Assembly: GCF_900105725.1 (NCBI RefSeq)
Contig: NZ_FNLM01000034.1
Coordinates: 3,348,001-3,412,000 of the forward strand
Source: Gordonia westfalica
Lineage (GTDB): Bacteria > Actinomycetota > Actinomycetes > Mycobacteriales > Mycobacteriaceae
Direction: 5' to 3'
DNA: 64,000 nt
The notes beneath the pieces were generated by a model. The model was not told the origin of the DNA, did not search any database, and saw nothing but the letters and a program-made list of their open reading frames with translations. This document shows positions 7,586 through 19,379 of the stretch, one piece after another. The first letter of the stretch is position 1. Every line of letters begins with the position of its first letter. The translations under genes and the position numbers were made by a program.

Positions 7586-9262
7586 ATGGGTCCCATGCCG
7601 ACGCATCTGGACCACGCGACCGACCTGCTCGACGGTTTCACCCCGTACGCCGACGCCCAGGCGGACCGCTACCGGGACGCGGGACTGTTCCGCGGTCTCC
7701 CGCTGTTTGCGGGCTTCGGCGCCAGCGCCGACCGCACCCCGGACGCCCCGGCCGTCACCGATGCGTCGACCGACGGGCCGCTCACGCTCAGCTACTCCGA
7801 ATTGCGCACCGCATCGCTCCGGCGGGCGGCAGGATTCGTCGATGCCGGACTCCGCCCCGGCCAGCGGGTCGTCCTGCAGCAGAACAACTCGCTCGAGTTC
7901 GTGGTGAACCTGCTCGGCCTGCTGCGCGCGGGCGTCGCGCCGGTGATGACCCTGCCCGCCCACCGGATCACCGAGATCGCCCACCTGGCAGCCGGTGCCG
8001 GAGCCGTGGCCTATATCGGCGAAGACGGGCGGCGAGGCTTCGACTTCCGGGATCTCGCCACCGAGCTGCAGGCGCGCGTCCCCCAGGTCGAGCACGTCTT
8101 CATCTCCGGCGATCCCGGGCCGTTCGCCGTCGCCCCGGATGCCGACCCGGCGGCGGTAGACCTCCCGGCCTCGCCGGACGCCGGAATCCCGGCACTGTTC
8201 CTGGTCTCCGGCGGCACCACCGGCCTGCCGAAGCTGATCGCGCGCACCCACGACGACTACGACCTCAACGCCCGACTCTCGGCCGATGTCGCGAATCTGA
8301 CCGCCGAGGACACCTACCTCGTCGCACTGCCCGCGGCACACAACTTCCCGCTGTGCTGCCCGGGCATCCTCGGCGTCTTTGGCGTCGGCGGCCACGTCGT
8401 CCTGGCCGACAATCCGAGCCCCGACAACACCTTCGATCTCATCGAACGCCACCGCGTCACGGTGACCGCCCTGGTCCCCGCCCTCGCGCAGCTGTGGTGC
8501 GCGGCCACCGAATGGGAGCCCGCGGACATCAGCTCGCTGCGACTCCTGCAGGTCGGCGGCGCCAAACTCGCCCATCCCGATGCCGTCGCCCTCGACGAGG
8601 CGCTCGGCGACGTGGTCCAGCAGGTGTTCGGCATGGCCGAGGGACTCGTCTGCTACACCCGGACCGACGAACCGCGCGACCTCGTCCACGAGGTGCAGGG
8701 CTCACCGATGTCGGAGTTCGACGAGGTCCGCGTCGTCGACGACCAGGGCGCCGACGTCCCCGACGGCGAAGAAGGCGAACTGCTGGTACGCGGTCCGTAC
8801 ACGATCCGCGGCTACTACCGGGCCCAGGCCCACAACGAGAAGTCCTTCACCCCCGACGGTTTCTACCGCTCGGGTGACAAGGTGACCCGCCTGGCGTCCG
8901 GGCACCTCGCGGTGACCGGACGCATCAAGGACACCATCGTCCGGGCCGGCGAGAACGTCGCCGCCGACGACGTCGAGGAGAACCTGCTCGCACACCCATC
9001 GGTGCGGCAGGTCGCCGTCGTCGGACTGCCCGACGACGCACTGGGCGAGAAGATCTGCGCCGCGGTCGTACTCTCGCACGACCATCCGCCGGCCCAGCCA
9101 CTCGAGCTGGCCACGCTGCGCACATTCCTCGCCGACCGCGGCCTGGCGTCGTTCAAGCTCCCCGACACGGTCCGCGTGGTGCGGACCCTGCCCGTCACCG
9201 CCGTCGGCAAGATCGACAAGAAGGTCCTGCGTACGACGCTGCTGGACTCCCCCGCTGGTTGA
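7586..9262 (+). CDS. mbtA: Salicyl-AMP ligase (MbtA/YbtE/EntE family)
   Basis: This adenylation enzyme of 558 residues activates salicylate with ATP and passes it to the aryl carrier domain of a siderophore NRPS. Core AMP-binding motifs are visible: LVSGGTTGLPKLIARTHDDY around residues 205-225, QVFGMAEGLVCYTRTDEP, FYRSGDKVTRLASGHL, TGRIKDTIVRAGENV, and a C-terminal VTAVGKIDKK with the catalytic lysine. A second ATG at 7595 is possible; no Shine-Dalgarno is visible before either. It is divergent from mbtI across 143 bp containing two iron boxes. Salicylate rather than 2,3-dihydroxybenzoate is inferred from the MbtI-type partner. No NRPS gene is in the window. The stop codon lies in a short intergenic-type repeat. 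Confidence 0.88.
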   Translation: MGPMPTHLDHATDLLDGFTPYADAQADRYRDAGLFRGLPLFAGFGASADRTPDAPAVTDASTDGPLTLSYSELRTASLRRAAGFVDAGLRPGQRVVLQQNNSLEFVVNLLGLLRAGVAPVMTLPAHRITEIAHLAAGAGAVAYIGEDGRRGFDFRDLATELQARVPQVEHVFISGDPGPFAVAPDADPAAVDLPASPDAGIPALFLVSGGTTGLPKLIARTHDDYDLNARLSADVANLTAEDTYLVALPAAHNFPLCCPGILGVFGVGGHVVLADNPSPDNTFDLIERHRVTVTALVPALAQLWCAATEWEPADISSLRLLQVGGAKLAHPDAVALDEALGDVVQQVFGMAEGLVCYTRTDEPRDLVHEVQGSPMSEFDEVRVVDDQGADVPDGEEGELLVRGPYTIRGYYRAQAHNEKSFTPDGFYRSGDKVTRLASGHLAVTGRIKDTIVRAGENVAADDVEENLLAHPSVRQVAVVGLPDDALGEKICAAVVLSHDHPPAQPLELATLRTFLADRGLASFKLPDTVRVVRTLPVTAVGKIDKKVLRTTLLDSPAG

Positions 9263-9297
9263 GCCCCTTCCACCGCTGATTGAGCCTGTCGAAATCA
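9253..9297 (+). repeat. Short GCTGrTTGAGCC direct repeat after mbtA
   Basis: CCGCTGGTTGAGCC and CCGCTGATTGAGCC occur 20 bp apart, the second continuing TGTCGAAATC. The first copy contains the mbtA stop codon. The repeat looks like the small intergenic repeats scattered in some Gordonia-type genomes; that comparison is from memory and not verified. Confidence 0.4.
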
Positions 9298-9641
9298 CAC
9301 CGGCGCGAGCGTCACGATCCCCGGGTGGTGGTCGAGGTAGCTCTTGGTGAACGAACACACCGGCCGGAGCCGCGCGTTCCGTTCACGAGCGAAGTGGATG
9401 ACCGTCCGGGTGAGACGCGTCGCGAGCCCGTGGCCGCTGTATTCGTCGTAGAGCACGGTGTGCAGGACGGTGATGGTGGTCTGGCCGTCGATGGTCTCCA
9501 TCGAATATCCGAGTACGCCGACGAGATCCCCGCGACCCAGAGTTCGAACCGGTCGCGGTCGGGATTGTGAACCACCTGAGCGATCTGCTGCAGGATGGAT
9601 CTCGCCGACTGCGGCGGTCGATGCCGGTTCTTGCGTAGCAC
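9295..9641 (-). pseudogene. GNAT-family acetyltransferase, frameshifted
   Basis: The gene starts at a GTG with AGGAGG upstream and reads LQQIAQVVHNPDRDRFELWV in one frame. It continues in another frame as DLVGVLGYSMETIDGQTTIT, then EYSGHGLATRLTRTVIHFAR and a C-terminal LRPVCSFTKSYLDHHP. These together form one small single-domain N-acetyltransferase of about 115 residues; the SGHGLATRL stretch is the acetyl-CoA-binding loop. One extra G in the GGGG run at 9528-9531 would restore a continuous frame (347 + 1 = 348 nt). It is either an inactivated gene or a base-calling error. It is convergent with mbtA and divergent from thiC. The substrate is unknown. Confidence 0.7.
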
Positions 9642-9722
9642 CTACACCTCCTCGCGTGGTCGTCATGTGAGGTCACCGGCATGCGCCGCTTCTCGACGCC
9701 AGACCTCTGTGACAAGGACCCA

Positions 9723-9738
9723 TGTGACTAGGGTCACA
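9723..9738. promoter_or_regulatory. CRP/GlxR-like operator
   Basis: TGTGACTAGGGTCACA fits the CRP consensus TGTGA-N6-TCACA exactly. It lies in the intergenic region between the acetyltransferase start (9641) and the TPP riboswitch. It could serve either gene. Confidence 0.55.
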
Positions 9739-9745
9739 GCCTACA

Positions 9746-9759
9746 TTACGGATCCGTAA
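9746..9759. promoter_or_regulatory. 14-bp perfect palindrome, candidate operator
   Basis: TTACGGATCCGTAA is a perfect palindrome 8 bp after the CRP-like site. The cognate regulator is unknown. Confidence 0.4.
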
Positions 9760-9841
9760 CCGTTGAGTCCTGGAGCGGATCCCCGGCGCGAGGTCCTGAG
9801 CCTCGAGACGTTGTATGGTGGCGGACGCAACACAACTACAC

Positions 9842-12471
<2,630 letters not shown>

Positions 12472-12511
12472 CGCGCAGCCGACCGAATCCGGCCGGCGCA
12501 CGTCGGCGGCA

Positions 12512-12865
12512 TCACCGCACCGCCGCTCGAACGATCTCGCCGATACGTGCTTCCGTGGCCTCGTCGAGGTCCTCGAGGTACCACGCGGACGGCGAGAGGA
12601 GACCGTCGCGGCCACCGGCCGGCTCGATGGCCGCCTTCTCCGTGAGACTCAGGTTCATCAGCTCATCGTTTCGCAACGAGATCAGCGCCGGAGTGCTCGC
12701 GGACTTGGCGTATGCGGGCATCCCGTACCAGATCCGCGGTTTGAGTTCGGGAGCGGCGGCGACGATGACCTCGTGCACTCGACGCATCACGCCTCGCCTC
12801 GGCTCGTCCATACTCGCGATCTTGTCCAGTACCTGCTGGAGGTTCTTCTCGTCCTTCTCGGTCAT
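12512..12865 (-). CDS. DUF1801-type small protein
   Basis: The 117-residue cytoplasmic protein has a YdhG/DUF1801-like layout: HEVIVAAAPELKPRIWYGMP then AYAKSASTPALISLRNDELM. It has no signal peptide or membrane segment. The ATG at 12865 has a GGGTGAGACGTCA leader with a plausible GGTGAG ribosome site. It is convergent with thiD. These proteins have a frataxin-like fold but no settled biochemical role, so I give no function. Confidence 0.65.
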   Translation of the reverse strand: MTEKDEKNLQQVLDKIASMDEPRRGVMRRVHEVIVAAAPELKPRIWYGMPAYAKSASTPALISLRNDELMNLSLTEKAAIEPAGGRDGLLSPSAWYLEDLDEATEARIGEIVRAAVR

Positions 12866-13064
12866 TGACGTCTCACCCTTTCTGCGGTCCGCGCGGCAGC
12901 TCCGATCGCATGGCGATCCGGCTGTGCAGCACCCCATCCGGACGTGGTCTGAGAAGTCAGGCCTCTCCGCGATGATTCAGATGACGAAGTCACCTGGAAG
13001 CGCAGGGAGCGACACCGATGTCGCAACGAGCTGACCGTATCACCATCATGTCCGGATCAGGACC

Positions 13065-14717
13065 TCACTTCTCCCAGCCGATGTCCTCGATCGGCCCGAC
13101 GTAGAACTGCCCGGCACCGTAGTTGGCGAGATCCTCTTTCACCGCGACCATCGCGGGGCCGTTGAACAGGGGAAGGTTGGAGAACTGCGCGAACGCATCT
13201 CGCTCGATCCGGTTCCCGGCCGCGATCTGCGCCATCGGGTCGCCGATCCGCGCCATCGCCTCGATCCGGGCGTCGAGTTCCGGCGATCCGGCGCCGGCCG
13301 GGTTGAATTGCGAGTCGCTGCACCACACTTGGCAGAAGTAGGCCATGCCGAACGGGTCGCTCGAGGAGAACCCCATCATGAACAGGTCGAATTCCTTGTT
13401 GACGATGACTGCCGAGAAGTCCGCCGAGGGGCGTTGCTGCACAACCAGATCGATGCCCACCTTGCCCAGGATCGCCTGCAGCGCACGTGACAGGTTGAGC
13501 GAGGTTGTGTCGTCGCCGACGTTGGGCAGGACCAGCGACAGCCGTTTGCCGTCCTTGCTGCGCACACCGTCGTCCCCCGCGCGCCACCCGGCGCCCTCGA
13601 GCAGCTCGGCAGCCTTGGCGGGGTCGTAGGACACCACGCCCGCCAGGTTGTCCTCGTACCCCGGCTGGAAGGGATACAGCGACAACGATCCGGGGAGCTC
13701 CTCGGTGTAGTTGAGCCCGGTGAACCTGATGCGCGCGAGCGTCTCCCGGTCGATCGCGGTGAACACCGCCTGCCGGACGGTCCGGTCGGAGAGGATCGGC
13801 GCATCGAGGTTCAGGACGAGCAGCGCCTGCTGTGGTGAGGCGGCGGTCCTGATGTCGATCCCGTTCATCGTGAGGACCCGCGCACGGGCGTCCTTGGCCG
13901 CCACCCCGGTCGCGTCGATCTCGCCGTTCTGGAAGGCGTTCAGCGCCGCCTGCGACTCCATCTGCCGGAAGACTCGGCGGTCGAGCTTGCCCGGTCTCCC
14001 CCACCACTTGGGGTTTCGTTCGAAGACCACGGTGCCGTTGTCGGCGTCGTACGAGCCGATCGTGTACGGCCCCGCCCCCCATTCCGGGTGTGGTTGTCTC
14101 ACATAGCCTTTGTTGTAGACGTCGGGGGCGGTTGCCTTCGGATGGAGCACGACGTTGAACAGCCCGTCGGGCCAGGCGTACACGCCGTCGAACCGCACGA
14201 CCGCCTGGCGGTCGTCGACGCCGCGGGTGATCGAGGCGATCTGGTTGTAGCCGTCGGTGGAACTGGCGATGTAGCGGTCGTCGACGCCTCTGCTGGTGCG
14301 CCACGTCTCGACGAAGGCGCGGTAGTCGATCGGTGTGCCGTCGTTGAAGTACGCCCTCGGATTCAGGGTGTAGGTGACCACCGTCTTCTGATCGACGGTC
14401 TCGGTGCGGACATCGGTCAGGAAGTCCGGGTTGGGCGAGTACTCGCCTTCGGGTGAGAAGTAGGCGAGAACCGGGTTGTACCAGCGCCACAGGGCCAGCG
14501 TGTAGAGAGTGGCGTCGGCGTGGAAGGTGTTCCACTGCGGCGACACCTCGGTGATGGCCGTCGTGAGACTTCCGCCGTCCCTCAGGTTCTCCCGGGGCTG
14601 CAGATTGAGCGAGGCACCCTCGGTCTTCACCGCACCGGTGTCCACTGCCGCACCGCAGCCGCTCACGCACGCGACGGTCATCGCGATCGCCGCGATCAGC
14701 CTCCACCAGCGGATCAC
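13065..14717 (-). CDS. ABC transporter substrate-binding lipoprotein, family 5 (peptide/nickel)
   Basis: This 550-residue extracytoplasmic solute-binding protein is of the DppA/OppA type. The lipoprotein signal ends CVSGC. Family features include VVTYTLNPRAYFNDGTPIDY near the N-terminus, GAGPYTIGSYDADNGTVVFE, a KWWGRPGKLDR segment and C-terminal FFQVWCS-like FCQVWCSDSQFNPAG. I chose the GTG at 14717 because GGAGGAGG precedes it and it overlaps the stop codon of the upstream ATPase gene. It is the last gene of a four-gene operon (two permeases, fused ATPase, binding protein). Mycobacterial relatives bind peptides, but the substrate here is unknown. Confidence 0.87.
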   Translation of the reverse strand: MIRWWRLIAAIAMTVACVSGCGAAVDTGAVKTEGASLNLQPRENLRDGGSLTTAITEVSPQWNTFHADATLYTLALWRWYNPVLAYFSPEGEYSPNPDFLTDVRTETVDQKTVVTYTLNPRAYFNDGTPIDYRAFVETWRTSRGVDDRYIASSTDGYNQIASITRGVDDRQAVVRFDGVYAWPDGLFNVVLHPKATAPDVYNKGYVRQPHPEWGAGPYTIGSYDADNGTVVFERNPKWWGRPGKLDRRVFRQMESQAALNAFQNGEIDATGVAAKDARARVLTMNGIDIRTAASPQQALLVLNLDAPILSDRTVRQAVFTAIDRETLARIRFTGLNYTEELPGSLSLYPFQPGYEDNLAGVVSYDPAKAAELLEGAGWRAGDDGVRSKDGKRLSLVLPNVGDDTTSLNLSRALQAILGKVGIDLVVQQRPSADFSAVIVNKEFDLFMMGFSSSDPFGMAYFCQVWCSDSQFNPAGAGSPELDARIEAMARIGDPMAQIAAGNRIERDAFAQFSNLPLFNGPAMVAVKEDLANYGAGQFYVGPIEDIGWEK

Positions 14718-16771
14718 CGGTCCTCCTCCAGGAAATGGCATGCCGCACGATGATCCGCCGTGACCGGCCGGAGTCGGGGGATCACCGTCCGGCAACGCTC
14801 ACGGCGTTCGTCGTCGAGCCGCGCGTGCAACGGACAACGGCTGGTGAAACCGCACCCGACGATCTCGTCTGTCGCGCTGGGTTGTTCGCCGTGCAGGACG
14901 ATCCGCTGCCGTTCGCGTTCGACGCGCGGGTCGGGAACCGGCACCGCCGAGAGCAGCGCGCGAGTGTAGGGGTGCGCCGGGTCGGCGAACACCGACTCGG
15001 TGGGCCCGGACTCCACGATCTCCCCCAGGTACATCACCGCGACGCGGTCGGCGAGATGCCGGACCACGGAGAGATCGTGGGCGACAACGAGGTACGCGAT
15101 GTCGCCGTCGGCCTGCAGTCGACGGATCAGGTTGACGATGTCCGCCTGCACCGAGACGTCGAGGGCCGACAGCGGTTCGTCGAGGATGATCAGGTCGGGA
15201 TCGGTGGCGAGAGCCCGCGCGATCGCGAGTCGCTGACGTTGCCCGCCGGAGAAGGCGCCGGGAAACCGGTCGGCGTGCACGGGATCTAGTCCGACCCGTC
15301 GCATAAGACCGGCGACCTTCTCCTCCGTCTCCGGCTTCGAGACCCCCAACGCCCGAAGCGGTTCCGCAATGATGTCGAAGGCGGTGAACCTCGGGTCCAG
15401 GGCATCCGACGGATCCTGGAAGACGATCGAGACCTTCTGGCGCAGCGCGCGGGCCTCACGCGCGCGTACCGATGCCGGATCGACCCCGCCGATCCGCACG
15501 ACGCCGGCCGGTTGCGCGAAGTCCATGATCTCGAGCAGGGTCGTCGACTTCCCACTGCCCGACTCGCCCACGAGGGCCATCGATTCGCCGCGCCGGATGT
15601 CGAAGCTGATCCCGTTGACCGCGCGCACGGAACCGACTCGGCGCTTGAGGAATCCGCTGGTCAGCGGGAATGCCTTCGTCATGTCCTCCACGTCGAGAAC
15701 GGGCGGTCGTTCCTCTCGGGCGACGGTGGCAACGGGCGAGGTCGGCACCTCGGGCACGCCGAACACCGGCTCACCGGCGATCTCGCCACCGGCGTCGATC
15801 TCACCGACCCGGACGCACGCCGCCCGATGGTCGTCGGTCACGTCCGCCAGCGCCGGTTCGCCCCGACGGCAGTCGTCGATCGCGACGGGACACCGGGGCG
15901 CGAACTGGCACTGGTCGAGCACGTCGATGAGGACCGGGGGCGTGCCCGGGATGGGGATCAACGCGTCGGTCCGACGGTCGGCCCGCGGCACGGCCCCCAG
16001 CAGTCCGATGGTGTACGGCATCCGCGGCCCGGCGAACAGGGTGTCGACGTCGGCCGTCTCCACCGATCGGCCGGCGTACATGACCGCGACGTCGTCCGCG
16101 TGTCCGGCGACGACCCCCAGGTCGTGGGTGATCAGCAGCATCGCGGCACCGGTCTCCCGGCGGGCGGTGGCCAGCACGTCGAGGATCTGGGCCTGGATGG
16201 TCACGTCGAGGGCGGTGGTCGGCTCGTCGGCGATGATCACCGACGGGTCGTTGGCGATCGCCATCGCGATCATCACGCGCTGCCTCATCCCGCCGGACAG
16301 CTGGTGCGGAAAAGCCTTGGCGCGTCGCTGCGGATCACCGATGCCGACCAGGTCGAGCAGGTCGACCGAGCGTGCCCAGGCCTGCTTGGCGGTGATGGAC
16401 CGATGGGCCCTCAGTGCCTCGGAGATCTGCGCTCCCACGGTGAACACCGGGGTCAACGACGACATCGGGTCCTGGAAGACCATCGCGATCTCCGAACCCC
16501 GGACCGCGGACATCTCCTTGTCCGACAACCCGATCAGTTCGCGGCCCCGCAGTGCGACCGAACCGGTGACCCGCGCGGTGTCGGGGAGCAACCCCAGAAC
16601 GGCCAGGGCCGACACCGATTTCCCCGAACCGGATTCACCGACGATGGCCGTGGTCCGTCCGGGATACAGGTCGAAGTCGAGTCCGCGGACGGCGTCGACG
16701 ACCCCCGCCTCACTGCCGAAGTCCACCCTGAGGTCGCGGACCGTCAGCACCGGATCGGACGAGATCGTCAT
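14714..16771 (-). CDS. Peptide ABC transporter, fused double ATPase (DppD-DppF type)
   Basis: Two complete ATP-binding cassettes lie in one 685-residue chain. Cassette 1 has Walker A GESGSGKS (about residue 45), signature LSGGMRQRVMIAMAI and Walker B VIIADEPTTALDV. Cassette 2 has GESGSGKSTTLLEI, FSGGQRQRLAIARAL and LIILDEPLSALDVS. Each half is followed by an oligopeptide-type C-terminal region with cysteines (CQFAPRCPVAIDDC; CGFTSRCPLHARL) typical of Opp/Dpp ATPases. The ATG at 16771 overlaps the upstream permease stop by four bases, and its stop overlaps the binding protein start, so the operon is tightly coupled. Fusion of the two ATPases is common in actinobacteria. Confidence 0.93.
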   Translation of the reverse strand: MTISSDPVLTVRDLRVDFGSEAGVVDAVRGLDFDLYPGRTTAIVGESGSGKSVSALAVLGLLPDTARVTGSVALRGRELIGLSDKEMSAVRGSEIAMVFQDPMSSLTPVFTVGAQISEALRAHRSITAKQAWARSVDLLDLVGIGDPQRRAKAFPHQLSGGMRQRVMIAMAIANDPSVIIADEPTTALDVTIQAQILDVLATARRETGAAMLLITHDLGVVAGHADDVAVMYAGRSVETADVDTLFAGPRMPYTIGLLGAVPRADRRTDALIPIPGTPPVLIDVLDQCQFAPRCPVAIDDCRRGEPALADVTDDHRAACVRVGEIDAGGEIAGEPVFGVPEVPTSPVATVAREERPPVLDVEDMTKAFPLTSGFLKRRVGSVRAVNGISFDIRRGESMALVGESGSGKSTTLLEIMDFAQPAGVVRIGGVDPASVRAREARALRQKVSIVFQDPSDALDPRFTAFDIIAEPLRALGVSKPETEEKVAGLMRRVGLDPVHADRFPGAFSGGQRQRLAIARALATDPDLIILDEPLSALDVSVQADIVNLIRRLQADGDIAYLVVAHDLSVVRHLADRVAVMYLGEIVESGPTESVFADPAHPYTRALLSAVPVPDPRVERERQRIVLHGEQPSATDEIVGCGFTSRCPLHARLDDERRERCRTVIPRLRPVTADHRAACHFLEEDR

Positions 16772-17766
16772 CGGCGGGCACCTCCACTCGACGTCGGATC
16801 GAAGGCGTCGCGCAGGCCGTCGGCGATGAGTGCCATCGACACCGTCAGCAGCGCCAGCACGGCGGCGGGGAACCAGAACAGCCACGGCGATGCGGCCAGC
16901 GTCCCGGCGCCCGCCTGGAGCAGAGACCCCAGGGTGACGTCGGGGATCTTCACCCCGAATCCCAGGAACGAAAGCCCGGTTTCGGCGAGCACGGTGGCCA
17001 CCACGCCGAGCGCGAAGTTGATCACCAGCAACGACGCGATGTTCGGAAGAATGTGCCGCAGGATGATCGTCACCGGGGACACGCCTAGATACCTTGCGGC
17101 GGTGACGTAATCGCGTTCCCGGACGGTCATCGCCAGCGAATGGATCACGCGCGCCAGCATCATCCACCCGAAGGCGATGAGCACGACGATCAGCCACCGC
17201 CAGTCCCCGCCGGTGCTGTTGGAGACCAGAGCGAGGATCAGGAAGGTCGGCACCACGAGCAGGAGGTAGACGACGCCGAGGACGACGCGTTGTACCCAGC
17301 CGCCGAAGTAGGCGGCGACCCCGCCGAGGAACGCGGCGATGGCGGTCGTGCCGACCGACACGATCAGCGCGATCGTCAGCGAGCGCTGGAGTCCGTGCAC
17401 CACTTGCGCATACAGGTCGTTGCCGGCGTCGTTGGTGCCGAACCAGTGCGCGCCGTCCGAGCCCTCCGTCGTCGGCGGGAAGCCGATCGCCAGGAAGTCG
17501 GTGTCGGTGTAGGAGTAGGCGGTGAACAACCCGCCGAAGAGCGCGAACAGGACGAGCAGGACGAAGACGGCCAGGCCCAGCAGCGCGGAACGGTTGCGCG
17601 CGTAGCGCTTGGCGAAGATCGCTGCCCGACCGGTACGACGCCTCGCCGGCGGCGCCGACGCGGTGTCCGACTCACCGAGGAGCCCACCGGTCTCGCCCAT
17701 GATCGGAGCGGTGGCGTCGAGGTGCCCGGACTGCGGGCCGCGCGGTTCCGGCGGCATCATCGCCAT
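16768..17766 (-). CDS. Peptide ABC transporter permease (DppC/OppC type)
   Basis: This 332-residue inner-membrane permease has a long charged N-terminus, then about six membrane segments starting near residue 53 (SALLGLAVFVLLVLFALFGG). An OppC-type extracytoplasmic loop (HWFGTNDAGNDLYAQVVHG) follows. The EAA loop that contacts the ATPase is RDYVTAARYLGVSPVTIIL. It forms a heterodimer with the permease encoded upstream, one base away. A start at the second or third Met is possible; I kept the ATG at 17764-17766 because it lies right after the upstream stop. Confidence 0.9.
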   Translation of the reverse strand: MAMMPPEPRGPQSGHLDATAPIMGETGGLLGESDTASAPPARRRTGRAAIFAKRYARNRSALLGLAVFVLLVLFALFGGLFTAYSYTDTDFLAIGFPPTTEGSDGAHWFGTNDAGNDLYAQVVHGLQRSLTIALIVSVGTTAIAAFLGGVAAYFGGWVQRVVLGVVYLLLVVPTFLILALVSNSTGGDWRWLIVVLIAFGWMMLARVIHSLAMTVRERDYVTAARYLGVSPVTIILRHILPNIASLLVINFALGVVATVLAETGLSFLGFGVKIPDVTLGSLLQAGAGTLAASPWLFWFPAAVLALLTVSMALIADGLRDAFDPTSSGGARR

Positions 17767-17767
17767 A

Positions 17768-18751
17768 TCAGCTCACCCGCACTCTCGGATCGAGGTAGAC
17801 CACGGCGAGGTCGGCGAGGATCGCACCGACGGCGGTCGCCAGCGCGCCGAACGCCGCGACCGCGACCACACCGTGGACGTCGTTGGTGTTGATCGAGGTG
17901 ACGAAGTACCGGCCCATCCCCTCCCAGCCGAAGATGGTCTCGGTGAGGACCGCGCCGGTGAACACCGCGGGGATCGCGAACGCGACGCCGACGGCCACCG
18001 GGATGATGGCGGTGCGCAATGCGTGCCGGCGCACGGCGACTCCTCGGGTGAGCCCTTTCGCACGCGCGGTGCGGACGTAGTCGGCGTTGATGGTGTCGAG
18101 CACCATCGACCGTTGCAGGAGATGCAGTCCCGCGTACTGGATCACGACGAGGGTGATCGTCGGCAGGATGAGGTGCTGGATGCGGTCGAACAGCACCGGG
18201 AAGAAGCCCTCGACCCCGACGCTCGACGCGCCGGACACGTAGACCAGGCTGTGGCCGAGGGATTGGTTGAGCGAGATGGCCGCGAGCACGATGCCCAGGC
18301 CGACGACCGGCACCGGCAGGTTGATCATCGCGATCGAGATGAACTGCCACGCGCGGTCGGCGAATCTGTACTGGCGCAGGGCGGTGTAGACGCCCAGCGC
18401 GATGCCCAGCAGAGTGGAGATGATCGTCGCGGCGGCGAGCAGCTGCACCGAGGAGACCAGGCGGAAGCCGATCTCGGTGTTGACGCTCTCACCGACCGGC
18501 GTCGACCCCCAATCCCAGTGCAACACCACGCCGGTCAGCCAGTTCCACCAACGTTCGACCAGCGGGGTCTTGTCGTTGAGGTTGTAGGACGACAGCGTGG
18601 TGTCGACTACGCTCTCCGGCAGCGGAGGCCGCCGGATCGCGTAATTGGATCGGGGGTCGAGGAACCAAGTGGCCAGGAAGTAGGTCAGATTGGTTGCGAT
18701 GAAGACGAGGACGGCCCAGGCCGCGATGCGTTTACACAGGTATCCGATCAC
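17768..18751 (-). CDS. Peptide ABC transporter permease (DppB/OppB type)
   Basis: First gene of the peptide transporter operon, 327 residues. The N-terminal membrane segment (RIAAWAVLVFIATNLTYFLA) is followed by the OppB-type extracytoplasmic region and five further membrane segments. The EAA loop is DYVRTARAKGLTRGVAVRRH. It pairs with the OppC-type permease encoded next. The upstream 48 bp to the SHOCT gene contain no obvious promoter, but the SHOCT gene is unrelated in function. Confidence 0.9.
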   Translation of the reverse strand: MIGYLCKRIAAWAVLVFIATNLTYFLATWFLDPRSNYAIRRPPLPESVVDTTLSSYNLNDKTPLVERWWNWLTGVVLHWDWGSTPVGESVNTEIGFRLVSSVQLLAAATIISTLLGIALGVYTALRQYRFADRAWQFISIAMINLPVPVVGLGIVLAAISLNQSLGHSLVYVSGASSVGVEGFFPVLFDRIQHLILPTITLVVIQYAGLHLLQRSMVLDTINADYVRTARAKGLTRGVAVRRHALRTAIIPVAVGVAFAIPAVFTGAVLTETIFGWEGMGRYFVTSINTNDVHGVVAVAAFGALATAVGAILADLAVVYLDPRVRVS

Positions 18752-18799
18752 CGCGGCTCCAGGTCGTCGTCAGGCCGGTTTCACCGACCGTATCGCGAC

Positions 18800-19189
18800 T
18801 CAGGCCGCTCCGCCGAGTGCCTTCGACTTGAGGTGCTCGAACTCTTCGGGGGTGATGGCACCGGAGTCCAGAAGGGCCTTCGCCTCGGTGATCTGCTGGG
18901 TCGGAGAGGTTCCCGCGACCGACTTGATGTACTCGTCGGAGGCCTGCTTGGCCTCGGTGTACGCCTCACGCTGACGCTCGGCCATCCCCTTGCCCTTCGC
19001 CAGCAGGTACACGATGGCGGTGAGGTAAGGGAAGATGATCAGGAAGACAACCCAGGCGGCCTTCTGCCAGCCCGATGCCTTCTTGTCACGGAACAGGTCG
19101 GTGATGATGTGCCACAGGATGATCAGGTACGCGACGAACGCGAAGATGACGATGGTGTACCAGATGAAATCCCAGAATGAGTCCCACAT
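18800..19189 (-). CDS. Small membrane protein with PLDc_N-like segment and SHOCT domain
   Basis: The 129-residue protein has two membrane segments (about residues 5-30, WDFIWYTIVIFAFVAYLIIL; about 44-63, AAWVVFLIIFPYLTAIVYLL), the second matching the PLDc_N type. A charged linker leads to a C-terminal SHOCT domain (ITEAKALLDSGAITPEEFE). SHOCT modules are short oligomerisation helices found on many bacterial membrane proteins. The ATG has AGGAGA upstream. The cellular role is unknown. Confidence 0.75.
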   Translation of the reverse strand: MWDSFWDFIWYTIVIFAFVAYLIILWHIITDLFRDKKASGWQKAAWVVFLIIFPYLTAIVYLLAKGKGMAERQREAYTEAKQASDEYIKSVAGTSPTQQITEAKALLDSGAITPEEFEHLKSKALGGAA

Positions 19190-19379
19190 GGAGGTCTCCT
19201 CTTTCTAGAAGAAAAGGACCACCCGAATGGTCCCCTGACGGATAGAAGCATGGCATAGCAATACCCTCGGTACTGCTCTGTCAGGCGAAAGTTGCCTGAG
19301 AAGTAGTAGCACGGCGGCGGGCGTGCACCTTTTGCCGCGTAAGAGAAGTTGTGCCACGAACCGACAAAAGAGAGACGAC

